A stretch of DNA of 64,000 nt, taken from positions 186,001 to 250,000 of the forward strand of contig JAUIRK010000728.1 of NCBI GenBank assembly GCA_030549495.1, given 5' to 3'. Position numbers and translations under genes: made by a program. The DNA is from Nectonema munidae (Eukaryota; Nematomorpha; Nectonematoida; Nectonematidae). Positions 1 to 13,900 of the stretch are shown here, in pieces. The notes beneath the pieces are model-generated. The model saw nothing but the letters and a program-made list of their open reading frames with translations, did not search any database and was not told where the DNA came from. Numbering within the stretch: position 1 is the first letter of the stretch; every line of letters starts with the position of its first letter.

Positions 1-1563
1 TTAATTATCTCTAATATTTTTCTTATATATAATGAAAAGTTATGGCTAATCAGTCAATGATATGACTATTGGTGCAAATATATGACCAATGTTTGTAATA
101 ATAATATGACTTGACCCGAAAAACCCTATATTTAATTTTTATCAAAATTGCCCTTTGAATACTTTCGTTTTAAGCCGAGTAGAGAATATTTGATATAGTT
201 TTGAAGGAGCCGATAAAATCTCTTCATTTATAAGTGGAAACCACTGCATCTGTCCACAAGTATTTTTTGTCATATTCAACTCTTCGCTATCTCTACTTCA
301 ATTTTCCCATACATATTTTTATTTACATGTCTCAGTTTCCATAACGAATATGAAATCTACAAAAATAAAGCAAAAATTTTTTGGTTATGTTTTAGGTTAA
401 TTTGTTAAGCAGATTAGACAAAGCTTTTAAGGAAGACTTATCGGCAAGAATCATATTTATCATTCCTAATCTTTTTCGACATATCTATTTTTAATAAAAC
501 GTATTTATTGTGTCTGGAGAAAATAAGAGGAAGCGTTAAAAATATGATACACGATGGTCAGTTATTAACTTTGACGACCACCAGTCTGACCACGGTGTGC
601 CAATAATATAATCGTCTTTAAATAAGCCGACGATGATTAGTCTTCAAAATTATGATCCTCAAAGGTTTAAGCAGAGCTATTTATTTTTTTTATAAAAAAA
701 ATTCTCACCTTTTTAAAAAATGCTGCCTATTTTTGTCTTTTTTTTTTTTAAAAAACAAAAATTTAAAATTAATTTAAATACTATAACAGCCAACTATGAC
801 TAATTCAGAATGCTCATGACTGGATAGTATAGATTTAAATATGTAATTAAATATGATATTAGTACAGTATTATTTACTCATATAATTGTATATAATTTGT
901 TTAGTTGAGATATTTTTGCCTCGCTAAGGATATTGAAACCACACTCTCTCCCCCATCTTTGCCTGCCTTCTATGCTCACTTCCAGCTGAGGGAATCAGAT
1001 CTGATTAAAATCATGGAAGAGAGTTTGTGAAAGAACTGCTTCACCTCATCTTACTTCGCCACAATCCGTTGAATTCACATTTAACATGTCCTCAAACTCA
1101 ACATGCACATACACATATATTTATTTTATTCACTTCATGAAACGTTAAGATTTATTATCAATATCATAAGCTTATGTATAATAACTGTTAAATTTGCAAA
1201 TGAGCTCAAACTCATGAGTTTATGTTTTAGAATCTCCTACCTGTTGAATCAAAAGCAATTATTATAATCAAGTCAATCATATTTTTATTATTATACTGTC
1301 TTTTTAATCAGATTCTTTTATCGATGAGTTTTTTTAACTGAATTATCTCAATAATTTCGTGTCTAAATTTTAATGAATCAAAATAAAATGCCTACATTTC
1401 TTTACAAGAAATATGCAAAACATGCTATCATTAAACAGAGATATTTAAAGCTAATATAGAAATTACTTTGGAAATTGGATTAACATAAATAAAGCTTAAC
1501 AGGTAGAGAAAAATGGAGTGGTTTTAACACAGAGTACACAAGTGAAAGAATAAAATATTACAT
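1..1563. other. Flank downstream of TCERG1, no gene seen
   Basis: AT-rich sequence with many stops in all frames. It contains poly(A)/poly(T) runs near 690-760 and short TA-rich tracts. I see no exon, tRNA or clear element. Confidence 0.5.
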
Positions 1564-1569
1564 TTTATT
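1564..1569 (-). terminator. Candidate poly(A) signal of TCERG1
   Basis: The plus strand reads TTTATT here, which is AATAAA on the minus strand, about 165 nt beyond the TCERG1 stop codon. The hexamer is frequent in AT-rich DNA, so this is position-based inference only. Confidence 0.4.
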
Positions 1570-1733
1570 AAAAAGATCGGATCTTAAAACACACACATAT
1601 ATATGTATATATTTTGAGGAAAGGAAGCTAAATAAATGGATAATATTCACTTGAAGAATAATTAAAATATAGAGAATGGATGATTAGGTTAGTAGGTACA
1701 ACAGAGGGAAGAAGCAGGAGCAGCAGCGCCTCT

Positions 1734-1932
1734 CTATTCCCAACGCTTTCTCGGCTCTGAAGCAGTGGGAGGGGGAGGTGTTCCGCGCCTATCCAGATCA
1801 TGTATGTAATTGTGAATGATGCTCTTGCGTTCCTCGGGCAAATCCTCCAGAACCAAGTAGCGTTGATCCTTCGCCAAAATCTGCTCTATTTCATGCATAT
1901 GCGTCGAGTTTTCATTCAGTATTTTTCTCGAT
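1734..1932 (-). CDS. TCERG1: TCERG1 exon 18, FF6 and C-terminus with stop
   Basis: [19 protein letters not shown] and [16 protein letters not shown] complete FF6. The proline-rich tail [11 protein letters not shown] follows and the protein ends RKRWE. The acceptor is TTTTAG. Confidence 0.95.
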
Positions 1933-4900
1933 CTAAAATCAAAGCATTTCAATGCAAAAACTTTTTACTCAAGAATACAGACATCTTTTACAATTTGGTA
2001 AGTAAGCTTAAAACTAAGTTACAAATACTGCAGCGCTATCTACCTGCGAGTGAAAATATAGAAAGAATTCTAGCTTAAGTTTACGAAACGCTATTTTTTA
2101 TTTGACAGCCTCCTCACCCTTTTTAGAGATACTTTTGTTTTTTATAACAGTATACCTGCTTTTCTATAATCTCGTACAAAAAAGAGATTTAGCAATCAAA
2201 ATTTAGCTTTTCATAAACTCACTATCCTAGTCATTTAATGGGGTTCAAAAGCGTAAGAGAACCACTGGTCTAGATGGAGGATACATACATAAGCTATAAA
2301 TACCGTCGTGCCAATATACAAAACATCTAAGCTAAATGTGCAACATGTGAAAAGTATAACATTATCATTTAAATCTGCTTCTCATCAAAAATAACATTTC
2401 CTGGATTTTTAGGGCTTCGCGCAGCTTTTTTATTAATTTATAAAAAAATTGATTGTAGCTACAGTACCTATATAATATATATCAGCGATGGGCGCACTTT
2501 ATTAAAACAAGTAAATTTTTTGTAAAAAATATTAAAGAACACAAAAATGTCATATGTGTAAATAAAGATTACCACAAAGAATATTTTTGATATGAAAAGA
2601 TTCAAAGTCTTCTACTACCTATTAAAAATAGGCAAGACGAAGGTTAAAGGAATAACCAATAAAATGAAACTTTATTAATGGATTAAATAGGATTCTAAAT
2701 TAAATTGAAAGAAAGCTATAAAAGTTATTTTCGTTTTAGTTTCTGGACCTTTTTTTGGCCAAACCTCATAAAGCATATAGGTGTAAAAATATTCCCTGGA
2801 GCCAGACATATGAGCAATGTTTCCGAAACCGAATTCATTTTGCAAATACTTTGGCTCCGAAGCCTTGGCAAAAACAAATAAATAAGAATTTTATACACCA
2901 GAAAATTAGTAAAGTTATATGGGGGCCAATTTGTTAAATTTATCACGACTAATCAATCATACGCTAGGACCATATGTTCTGTCTCCTATTATATTCAAAA
3001 TAAATTAGTATATAAGATGTGATCACGATTTGTTCATATCAATACAGTACAATACCTACACAAATATTCTTCATGGTTCCAATATTTTCTGAATCTCACT
3101 GTATCAATCATGTCACAAAGGCAGAATAAAGCTTTCTAGAATTTATACAGTGGCCAACCGAGAACAAGTGGTGCTCGGTTCGAATGTTAATTTCACCTGT
3201 CTTAAAATTTGTGATCACCCATAATGGAATAAAATAGGTATACAAAATAAGGAAACAAGATGTAGGAAATCATTATTATTAGTATTATATTTGTATTGTA
3301 TTTTAATTAATGGTATATACAAAGTAGTCTGGTACGCCACTGTTAATAGTATATTAATTGGTACAAAATCTTGTAAAATGAGCAGCTTTACTAATTCATA
3401 AAATACTTTTTCATGCCACAAAGTTTTCAAAAATAAAAAATTTATATACATAAAGCTAAGAATATATGAAATGTACTTTAATTATATGCATTTAGAGTTT
3501 TAGATGTCAAGCAGGTATTGTGAAAAGATGTGTTAAAATGAAAGTATCGTAAGAAATAGGGAGTAAAGATAACAGGACTCACTTGTGTGTTATGAGTTTT
3601 GTTTCTTGCAAGAGTTCCTTCAAATCACATTTAGCTTTATTTAATTTATCTTGGATGAACAATTCAAACTCCATTTCGCGCTAAGTTAAAGAAAATGTTA
3701 TACAAAAATGTAAAACTCGTAATACTCAATGCTTTTAGATAAATTCCAATTACCTGGATCAGAGTTACTTGGATAAATGAAATTCAAATATTATTCAACC
3801 CAAATCATACCTTCGTCAATTCAAACTGACTCAGATGATTTCAAGGTCTTTTTTTTACATCAAATGGGCTTTCTCTGAGATGAAAAGAGCCAAGGTAAAA
3901 ACGCCTACAGTCAGCAGCATAGAAGATCAAAATGAGAACTTATTTATCAATTTCATCTGCATGTATTTTCCAAAGTGTCGTTCGTACTCAAACATCCCCT
4001 AGAGCAGGTGTGTCAAACTAAACCTTTAATTAGAAATAAAATCTTTGAGATATGCCCATTGAGATGAAATAATTATAACAAATATAAAAAATGTGACACT
4101 TTATTGTTGATTTTCGCTAACATTTATTTATATATTTGCTTTGAAAAATGAGTTTATACTCCGAAACTAGTCACCAAAAATCAACAATAGTCCAATTTTT
4201 TATATTTGTTATAATTAAACCTTTAATGCCTTATTTTTGTCCATCAAAATTTAGTATCAGATTTTGAGCAATTTTTTATTTTGAAATTCATTTGAAAACT
4301 GTTTACGTATGTAAGAAGTACGAAACCAACGGATTTTTGGAGCAAGAAAATTTCATTAGATTATCCTAGTCTAATAATAGAGCATTTTAATTAGATAAAT
4401 ATTAAATTTATCATTTAAAAATTGAGGAATTGCATATAGCACTTTGTCTAATATGTTGAAACATGCTGTTAAACTCTGGACAACACTGCTCAAGCTCAAA
4501 GAGCTTGGCACAGTACTAATATTTTTGCTAAGACTTGAATTGAAGCATTTCCTCACCCTCGACACACAGATACACCCTACAAAATGGAAATGAAAAAATA
4601 AAAAGGAAAGGAGTCAATACATTTTCAGAGCCGCTGAGCTTTGCGTATCTGGAATCACTTTTAATTTGCTTTTTAACGCTCTTCCAAGTCGAAGTAAAGG
4701 TGATCTAAAGTGAAAAAGAAGTATGAACACGAAAACAAGATGATTTGAACGAAATACAAATTTGCTTTCTTGCAGAAGTTCTCTGAATTTGTTCTTCTTC
4801 TTTGAAACGAGGTACATTATGCGCTCTTTGAAAGCAGACTCCTTTTCTTCGCTGTGCAGCATGGAAAAAGATTCCCACTTCTCCTCTTTCTTCAGAATCT

Positions 4901-7900
4901 TTTTAGCTTCTTTCCAAGAGAGGTCGTCAGTTTTTACCTGATTCAAATTTATTATTAAAACTATTTTTTCCTACTCAGTAAGAGTCATTTTAACTATTTT
5001 AAAAACGAAAATGATCGTACGAAATCGGAGAGTAAAGTGCGGAACGATTGAATGGCTTCGTCATGATGATGCGCCTGCTGTTCGCGTTTTCGCTCTCTGG
5101 CCTGGTTGCTCAGGGTTTCCGCAACCTCCTTCTGTCTGGCCCGCAAGCTCGCCTTTTCCGCCTTCTGCTTCTTGTCATCCTTGTCGTTAGCTGTGGGATT
5201 CTTGCGAGTATCTTCCTCGTCATTGTCCGTGCTTTGTCGACTCGTATCGTCCTTTTTGTGTTCTTCGCCATTTTCAGGATCTGAAGCACTGGTTTTGCTC
5301 TTCTTCTGCTCTCTGTCCTTGAGAAAGTGTTTGAACCAGGATTTGAAGGTGGAGTCATCGACGTCTCTTTCCAAATTTTTGAAGCGGCTACGAGAAATTA
5401 ACCCATCCTTTACATGACTCCACTTGGCATCGCTCTTTATTCTATCTCGATCATCCTGATCTTGCAGCAATTCCAAAAATTCAGCCTTAAACTAAATATA
5501 AAAGCAAGAAACTAAATTTACACATTTTAGTAAATCGCTGAGATGAGACGTCTCTACAACGCTTACTCTTTAATTCCTATGTCAAAAATTAAATGATATT
5601 GTTGTCTGACGAATAGAGAGATAATAATAATCGCAGCATAAAAATGAATTGTTTTCTGCATGTCAAATACACACTTCTTTTCGTAATTAAAATCACCGAA
5701 AATCGTTCCTTTTTCAAAGGGAGTTCATTTTAACAATGCTTGAGGTAACTTTTAAAACATTATTTTTATTAAACGTGTATTTTGGACCTTTGGGTATAAT
5801 TTATTAAGCACTTTAATCCATATATCTTTGGAAGCTTAAATATTCTCAGAAAGTTATATATATATATATAATATATATATTTGTATACTTATCACAACTG
5901 TTGAAACCTCTATGCACAAATTTTTCTTACACTTAAAATTCATTTAAAAGTATTGCTACTGATTAATGATGAATATCATTATAACCAATGTTTACAATAA
6001 ATAAGGGAAAAGGCATTTCTAGAAAATGAGTTTAATAAATATATTTCGATTCATGAATAGCATGAAGAAATCATTTAGGAGAAGGTTAATTTAGCTTCTT
6101 TGCAAATTTGAGTGTATAACAGCAGCAGGCAGTTAAAAGTTGCAGACCCTGATAACTTTAGGAATGATTCAATGACTTCACACAAATGCCCACCTTTTCT
6201 TTTCAAGCATTCATAAAAAATTCTTTAAAATACATTAAAAAAAGTTACAATGCTAAAGAATAAGAAAGACTTATAAAACCAAGGAAATTTGCTAAAATCA
6301 ACTATCTTTATGAAAACAGACGAGAATACGTAGCACTCTACAACCCAGCTTGGGATTCGGCAAAATCATAAACTCAAAACGACGATACAGCAAAAAGAGG
6401 TTCGATACCGGGATATAATTAAAACAAATGTCATTAAATCATTTTTAAATAAATATTTTTTTCTGAAAATATGTCTATCTAAAGATTACAAGAAACCGAT
6501 CATAATTATTTCAACAAGGGACAAAATTGCAATGAACAATAGGAATTACTTACTATAGAATTTTGTCAGGATCACGAAAAAGCCACGAAAGATACAACCT
6601 TCAGAAATTAGAAAGATCGTTCAAGCTGATGTAAAATGACATGACACAGAAAAGGAATAGTTATCAAGAACGCTAACATATTGTTTGGTGAAAAAAATTT
6701 AACACAAAAGTGACAAAAAAATTACTGAACGATTTAATTTTATCAAAGTATGACATTTTTTTCTTTATCACATTCGATTTGATTTGATTTTTACTATCAT
6801 TATTACAATTTTAATAAATTATTATTATCAAACAGTTTTATGATAGACAATTGATAATAATCTTTAAAAATATTATTTATATATTTTTTTAATAAAAGAT
6901 CAAAAATCATTATTCTAAGGATGAAAAAACAGGGATTCAGATAGGAGCTCTATTTAGAAGGCATCTTAAGCATGCATACTTTTATTTCATCCTTTTATAA
7001 ATTCGTTTTGCCAACAACACAAACTGGGCAAAATAAATGTGAAGCAATTGCTCGAATACAAACACTGGGATGAAAAGACCGAGAGCTAACCTTATTCGTG
7101 AAGGAATAGACTCGCATTTGTGCAGAGACTATGGGCTGTTTGAGGTACACCGTACACTCTCTATATAAAATATATTTTGAATGGCAAAATTCTGGAAAAT
7201 AATTTGTAGTAGAACTAATCATATTCTCCCTAATAAATTTAGTAAGGAAAAAGCAGTAAATACTATTGTTTACCTACCCAAAAGTCATAACAACAGAACT
7301 ACATTAAATTCATATCAAAAAATTTGCCTCAACCAGACTTTTGTCTCAGCTCTCAGTATTAATTAGCAGTAAAACCAAAGTGATTTAATTAGTAACGTTA
7401 AACTTACTCACCTGTTCCGAACTTTAGAATAGGTCAAATTAATACTTCCCCTTCAAATAAGGATATTCGGAAAAAAAGAAAATTCAGACTAAAAATTCTT
7501 GCAGCTATATTATTTTTGATGTTAAAAAAGTTGTTTCTAAAATTTCTTCTCGTTATTCACAAAGGGGGTATTCTAAAGGCTATATTTTGCCTAGACGAAT
7601 TAATCTATCTAAGGCATGCTTTATATATCAACATCTTTGGCATTGCGCAAATTTTATACAAGGCATTAGAAGGACTTCTTGAATTTTTGTTTTGCTTCAC
7701 AACTCTAGCCTGTGTTTTAATAATGAATGTCAGAAATATTTTATTGAATCAAGCTTAAACAAATTACTTGCCATATGTAGAAGCCTGAAGTACCTTATGG
7801 TGGATTTTTGTGGGTTGGCTGAAATTAAACTGGTTTATCACTGTTGCTGCGAAAGTAATCTAGGGGCTAACAACAACAACAACAACAAATTATTTGATTA

Positions 7901-10900
7901 TCACTATATGTGCCTGCGTATTGGCAGTGTTCATTTATGTGATCGTGTACTTACTTTACAAATTAAAAGTAAATTTAATATGATAATTATTATTCTTAAC
8001 TAATCAGTCTACATCCTGATATAAATTATTCACATGGAAAAAGGGCCTGTTGTGTGGCTTCTATCTTAGCTTTATCTTTTACTTTTGTGGCGTATTACTT
8101 GCCAAATTTGTTTACTCTAAAATTCAAAATTTTCATGTGATTTTAATCCAAGTTAATACTCTTGTAGCTACAAGTAAAAACGCTTTTGATGCCATTTATT
8201 TATTATTATAGATGCGCCCTCATTGATAACATTCGTATCAGTATCTCTCCTCAATATGACACGAATACTCAAAACTATTTACGAAGGTCTGTCGAATTTA
8301 TTTTTGTTTGAAATGGATTTTACCAAACAACTTAAAAATACCTAACGTTAATTATGTCTTGAAAAGCAAACGATCTCAAATTTTACAAAGTTTTATATGA
8401 TTTTTGAAAAAATTATGCTTTTTAATTTCATTTTGCTTCCTCGATATTTACAATTTTGATTTACAGTATCTTCAAAACTAATTTGCAAAGGTCTTCCAAG
8501 ATTCTACAGAATCTGATGTTCTCAACCTAGTTATTGTATTCATACAATAAAATTCCTTAGGTATATTTTTGGATATTTCTAAGTCTTTTGAAAAAATTAA
8601 ACAAAATCATAAATGGTTTGGGTTTTCGGCCAGACATAATTTCCGAGAAAAGTATCTTTTAGTCTTGTGATATTTGATAGATTCTATAATTCTATATCTG
8701 AAAAGAAGGTAGTATATTATCTGGTGCACCCAAACCCCAATACCGAGATCTTTTTCTTATTATACCTAAAAAAGCTTTCTGATATGACTTAAAAGGTCCT
8801 ACTTCTAGTTTATTCTTTTATAGTTTATCGTTTAAGAATGAATCTCTTTTGAGTGTTAATTTACGTTGAATGAAAGTAGTTTGACTGCGAATGCTGACAA
8901 AAGTAAGCATAAAATATTTGCTAGAATCTGAAGGAAATTGACTGTAGCATGTAAAAAGCACATTTACATTCTTATATGGTTTTAATGGATTATTTCTGAA
9001 ATTCGTTATTTCTTACCTGATAAAACTAAAAAAACTATTCTATTTTGGCTATATTTCCTGCTATGCTGTGTATTTGAATGCAATGTCAAGATCTTTCTCT
9101 AATAGGCTAAATCATTTACAACACGTTCTTCGATAGTATAAATACTTTCACTGGATTAGTATTTTACTACACTTCTTATTTTGTATAACTTTTCTTTCAA
9201 ATACTGTGGTAATGGAAACAGAATTCCTTATAATCAACACTAGCAGCATCAAGTCCATTCATTTACTTTAACTTCAAGCATACCCACGATGTACATTTAC
9301 TGGGTTAATAAAATTATCTTCAATTCACTATATTTTAGCACGATTTATCAATGGAATCTCATGAAGTTTGACAAAACTTAAAAAGATTTCAAAAAGTAAG
9401 AACTAGATTTTTAAAACTTATGAAACTATTTTTTATTTTATACTTTTCATATACTATATTGTGTCACAAATGAAATTTCACTTTGCAAAATTATATTCTA
9501 GAATTCAATACCCACATGATTCCATAGAAGAAAACAAATATTTTCACAACCATGGTTTTTCTAAAAAAAGTTATTCAAGATAGGAAAAACTACTTCGCTA
9601 TTATATGGTAAGGTAGAATAGGAATAATTTTATATATCATATCGGCAGACTTATATTAGTAGAGTAAATGGGAATTTGCGTCATAACGAAACTCAAAATA
9701 ATTTGTTTGTTTGTTACTGAAAGCTTTTTAGTACAAAAAGGGTCAAATTTTTGTATCACATTTAAAGGAATGCAAGGCAAGAGTTTTACTGAAATAGCTA
9801 AACGAGTTGTTGACTGTTGAGAATGATGTAAATCGAGCAACACTAGAATGTCTCGTCCCTATACATAGATTGTAAATAGCTGTATAATTAGCATCAATAA
9901 ATACTAGTAATAGCAAGTATATTTAATTCATAAAAAACTGCTACTAAATGTTGAAATAGGGTCAATCTATATTTATAGGTAGTATTGTAGGGCTTACCTA
10001 AATAATTATTGGCAATTACACCTTCACTTAACAAATACTGATTGTTTTGAATTAGTCTAGTGATGAATAAAATGAAATTAGACCTAAAGATTGTTTTTGT
10101 TCCAAATCTTTAAAACGTTGGAGAAAATAACTAAGTGATAAGCTAAATAAAGTTTTATGAGGATGGAGCTTCTCTATCAAATAGAGAGCATACTGCACCT
10201 GTATCACTGATCAATTCCCTTAGGATAGCGATTTGGAGGTGTGCTACATGACATCGAATAGCATGTAGCGCTTAAATAAACGAAGTCAAGCTGTGATACA
10301 TCATCATAAAAATATAAATAGTGAACAAATAAAAGTTAGGAAGCGAAACTTTGTAAAAGAATTAAAAAAGGTCTCCTATGTTCTTACCTCTAATTTGTAT
10401 GGATTGTATATTTAATTTTTTTTTGATTTTAAAATGAAATTTTGTCTAGGAAGACTAAGATAGCGACAAACTAAAACAAAAACACAAAATTATTATTATA
10501 TCAATTATTATCAGCACTAAATCAGCAACATTTAAAAAAATGGAAGAGAATTTAGTGACGTAGCCAAAGAAGCCCATCCTTAGAAAAGTGGCGCTTATAA
10601 GAACTTAAATTGACTATGAAACAATCAATTCAGATGCATTAGCGGCAATGATCAAGTAAGGAGATGACTTTGTATAGTACTCGAGGAGAAATTAAAGGTA
10701 GCATAAAAAGAGGAGAAATTAGGTAAGAATACGGGTTAAAAATCAGGCTACTGGTAAATTGACTCCTAGACAATTTCGTTTCCGCTATTGAAAAGAAAAG
10801 GTGACATATGTTTAACAATTTTTAGATAGTTTAGTAGAGAAATAATAAGGACCGCGAGTATTCGTTCAACTAGGATTAATGTTAGAGTCAGCGCGTAATT

Positions 10901-13900
10901 AGTTTCATTTTTTCTAAAATTTTGGACTTAGTGTCTTTGGAGGAATTGGCTTATTCCTTTATGAATTAATCGATACATTAAACCAATGTCTCTGTAAGAA
11001 GAATCAGTTTTAGAGTTAGGTGAATTGGTCTATTATATCAATTCGCATTGGAGCAATCGTATCAATCCCCTTGCAAGCATACACGATTAGTGCGTTTAGT
11101 TCGGTGGAGAGGAGAAGAGGGCAGTTAAAAAAGGAGAAATTGATAAAGATGACATTTTAAAATATGAGCTTGTATTTTTTATGAAAAGAAGTTATTATCT
11201 GAAATCTACTAAAGTAGCAAATAATACATTAGGATCAAAGGTATTATAGAAAAATGAGATGAGAGCAAGCACGATAAATCATGGTCTTACACATCATCTT
11301 AATATTCAGATGAGTTCTCTAATTTATACAAAGTAGTGAGACCTTTATTCCGTCCATAGAGTAAGAATATTGTTTTTAGAGTTTTAATAGTAAGTAAAGG
11401 GTTTAAATGATGGATAAAAATAATTTATATATAATCAAGTTCTTAAAATAGCAACAACATTTAGTTGCATATTCAAGGGCTTTTACTCTCGCAAAAAGGT
11501 AGATGGCACCAAAGGGGGAAATGGAGAGCGCCATTTTGTGATGGTTAGCCCAAAAGGAAAAATACTCTGGCTACGTCACTGAAATCATGAAAGATAAAAA
11601 AATAAATCTTACTTTTTCAAAATTAAGGAGTTGCTTGGAGTAGAAGTAGCACACTTTATAACGTACCCAAAGATTCAACAATTAGAACAGAGGTGTCAGT
11701 GAGAAAAATTGACAAAAAAAGTGCTGCATATAAATGTGAGGCACATATGTATCATTAAACTCGTCACGCCTTTCAACTACTTAAATCCTTTTGACCAAGG
11801 TAGAAAAATTGAAATTCATCAACTAAGTTAGCCTATATTATTATTAAGCCTGTCATTTCTACAACCCAAGATAAAATTCTCATAAAATGCTAATTACGCT
11901 TAATTTTTAATTTTATATTATTATCAGTGAAAGTTAGGATTTAAACAGATATTCGTATAAAATTTTATCTGATTCTGATAATTCTAAATTCAAGGACAAA
12001 AGCTATCTTTAGTCATAACGTTTAAATTTATCTAGGTATTGTAAAAGTTTATTAAAAAATAAGTATTTATGTTTATTTAAAGTAAAACAAAGAAAGCTAT
12101 TAATTATTTTAGAAAAAACAGGTTAATATATAACTTTAAAACAAAAAAATTCAACTCATAATTCTAATAACGGAAAACTAGCCGGTATAAGCGGCGTGGC
12201 TTTGAAAATGCCCTCAAAGTTTTTTCTCCATTTAAAACAGCCAATATTTACAAGAAGGAACCTTAAAACTGAGCTTACAGAGATATGTGGACTTTTCTAG
12301 GTCTTACATACAAAAGTTATCAACAGAGTAGAAAACTCTATCACATACATTAATCATTTAATTAACCATTAACGGTTATCGAGTAAAGTGGACATCACAA
12401 AAATAAAATCGTCTGATTATTGTGGTCGTCAAAGGCCTAAAACAGATGCGCATACAAATTTCATGAACAAAAATGTGCAATGACTCTTGTGTAAACAATT
12501 TCGTATATATATACTTCCTGTCCTATGCATATTAACATATTTATCCCAAGATAGGTTATTTTATGTTTGATTGACATATCGTTATATGATTTTATTCGAC
12601 AATCATAATATATTTCTTTTTATTTACTTTGATAAAGATTGCTCGTTTGTAATGCAAGCCTTCCCTATCTTATCATCAGGGATAAAGTGACAGTGACGAA
12701 TCTTATAGAAAAACATGCTGCAGATGCAACAGTAGATGTATAAAACTTTTTTATGGTCCATTTTTACCTTAACCCATGTTAGGTTATTGTTCCTGTAGAT
12801 GAACGCAGACAAACTCAAATTTCCAATGGAATTCAACAAGGATTACTCAAAATCATCTACTTTGCGTGAACTAAAATTGGTTAAGTTTGTCATAAGAAAT
12901 GGGCTAATGATACTATATATCTGAGATGATCCTTGATAGCTAGATGTGATGCTTCGTGCTTCATAGATTATTATCAAATATTAATCATTTTTTAATTAAA
13001 AATTAGAGACACCACACAATAAAATTTTATCATTTCGACAATATAAATATTAAAATAATTTGGTTAATATCAAATTCAATCTAAAAAACATGTAGATGAG
13101 CTCAATAAATGATTATAATAATTGAATGTATCATATTATTGTTACCATTAAAAACTTTATGTACGTAAATTTTAAATTACAATGCCTAATAAAATGAATT
13201 ACGATCAAAAATATTTAGCATAATGAAAAATAGAGCAAATTTATAATAATATCTTTTTGTCCAATTTTTTAAAAAATAAAAATCCGTATCTATATGACTG
13301 TGAAAATCAACTATAAATTTCTTGATATTAACTTCTCAATAGATTTTGTTAATATGAATTATTAGAAGTTTCATAAAGCATGTGTATTTAAGTTGTAATA
13401 CGAAGATTGAAACAAACGCTAATATCATATTTCAATTCAGAGAGAGAAAAGAAAGAAAGTATAAGCCTGATATTTAACATGTTACAAAGACTGTTCTTTC
13501 GGAAGCGATACCTTATCACATGGGTGACAAAAATTTTCACAAAAGGGTCGCATTTAAAAAAAAATTTGTACTACAAATAAAAGATATTTAAGAGAGGCAA
13601 GAAAAAAATTTACATAAAAAAACAATTAATTTTACTTAACATTTAAGATAATTTTATTGATTAATCTTTTAAAAAAGACTGTAAATAATTTAAATAAAAA
13701 AAATTTTTTTTTTTCATCAAAATTTAAATTTTTAATCAAATTTATTTAAACATCTATAAAAAATTGCAACGTTGGAAATTTGATCAAAAAACTATTTAGT
13801 GATCACTAGATCAAAATTAAGCATACACTTAAACAGTACAGATAATAAAGAAAGTCATTAAAATGGAATACTTTGAACCGTGTAGTCTGAATATCAATAA

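Noticed and set aside
2228-2275. AGAGAACCACTGGTC, like a hAT terminus
   Set aside because: No partner end or target duplication found nearby.
3145-3200. CGGTTCGAATG, B-box-like
   Set aside because: No upstream A-box or tRNA fold visible.
5048-5417. Plus-strand open frames opposite TCERG1 exon 14
   Set aside because: They are antisense shadows of the long charged FF3-FF4 coding exon.
6340-6420. tRNA-like B-box (GAGGTTCGATACCGGG)
   Set aside because: No A-box at a suitable distance and no match to the two SINE families; probably chance or a very decayed fragment.
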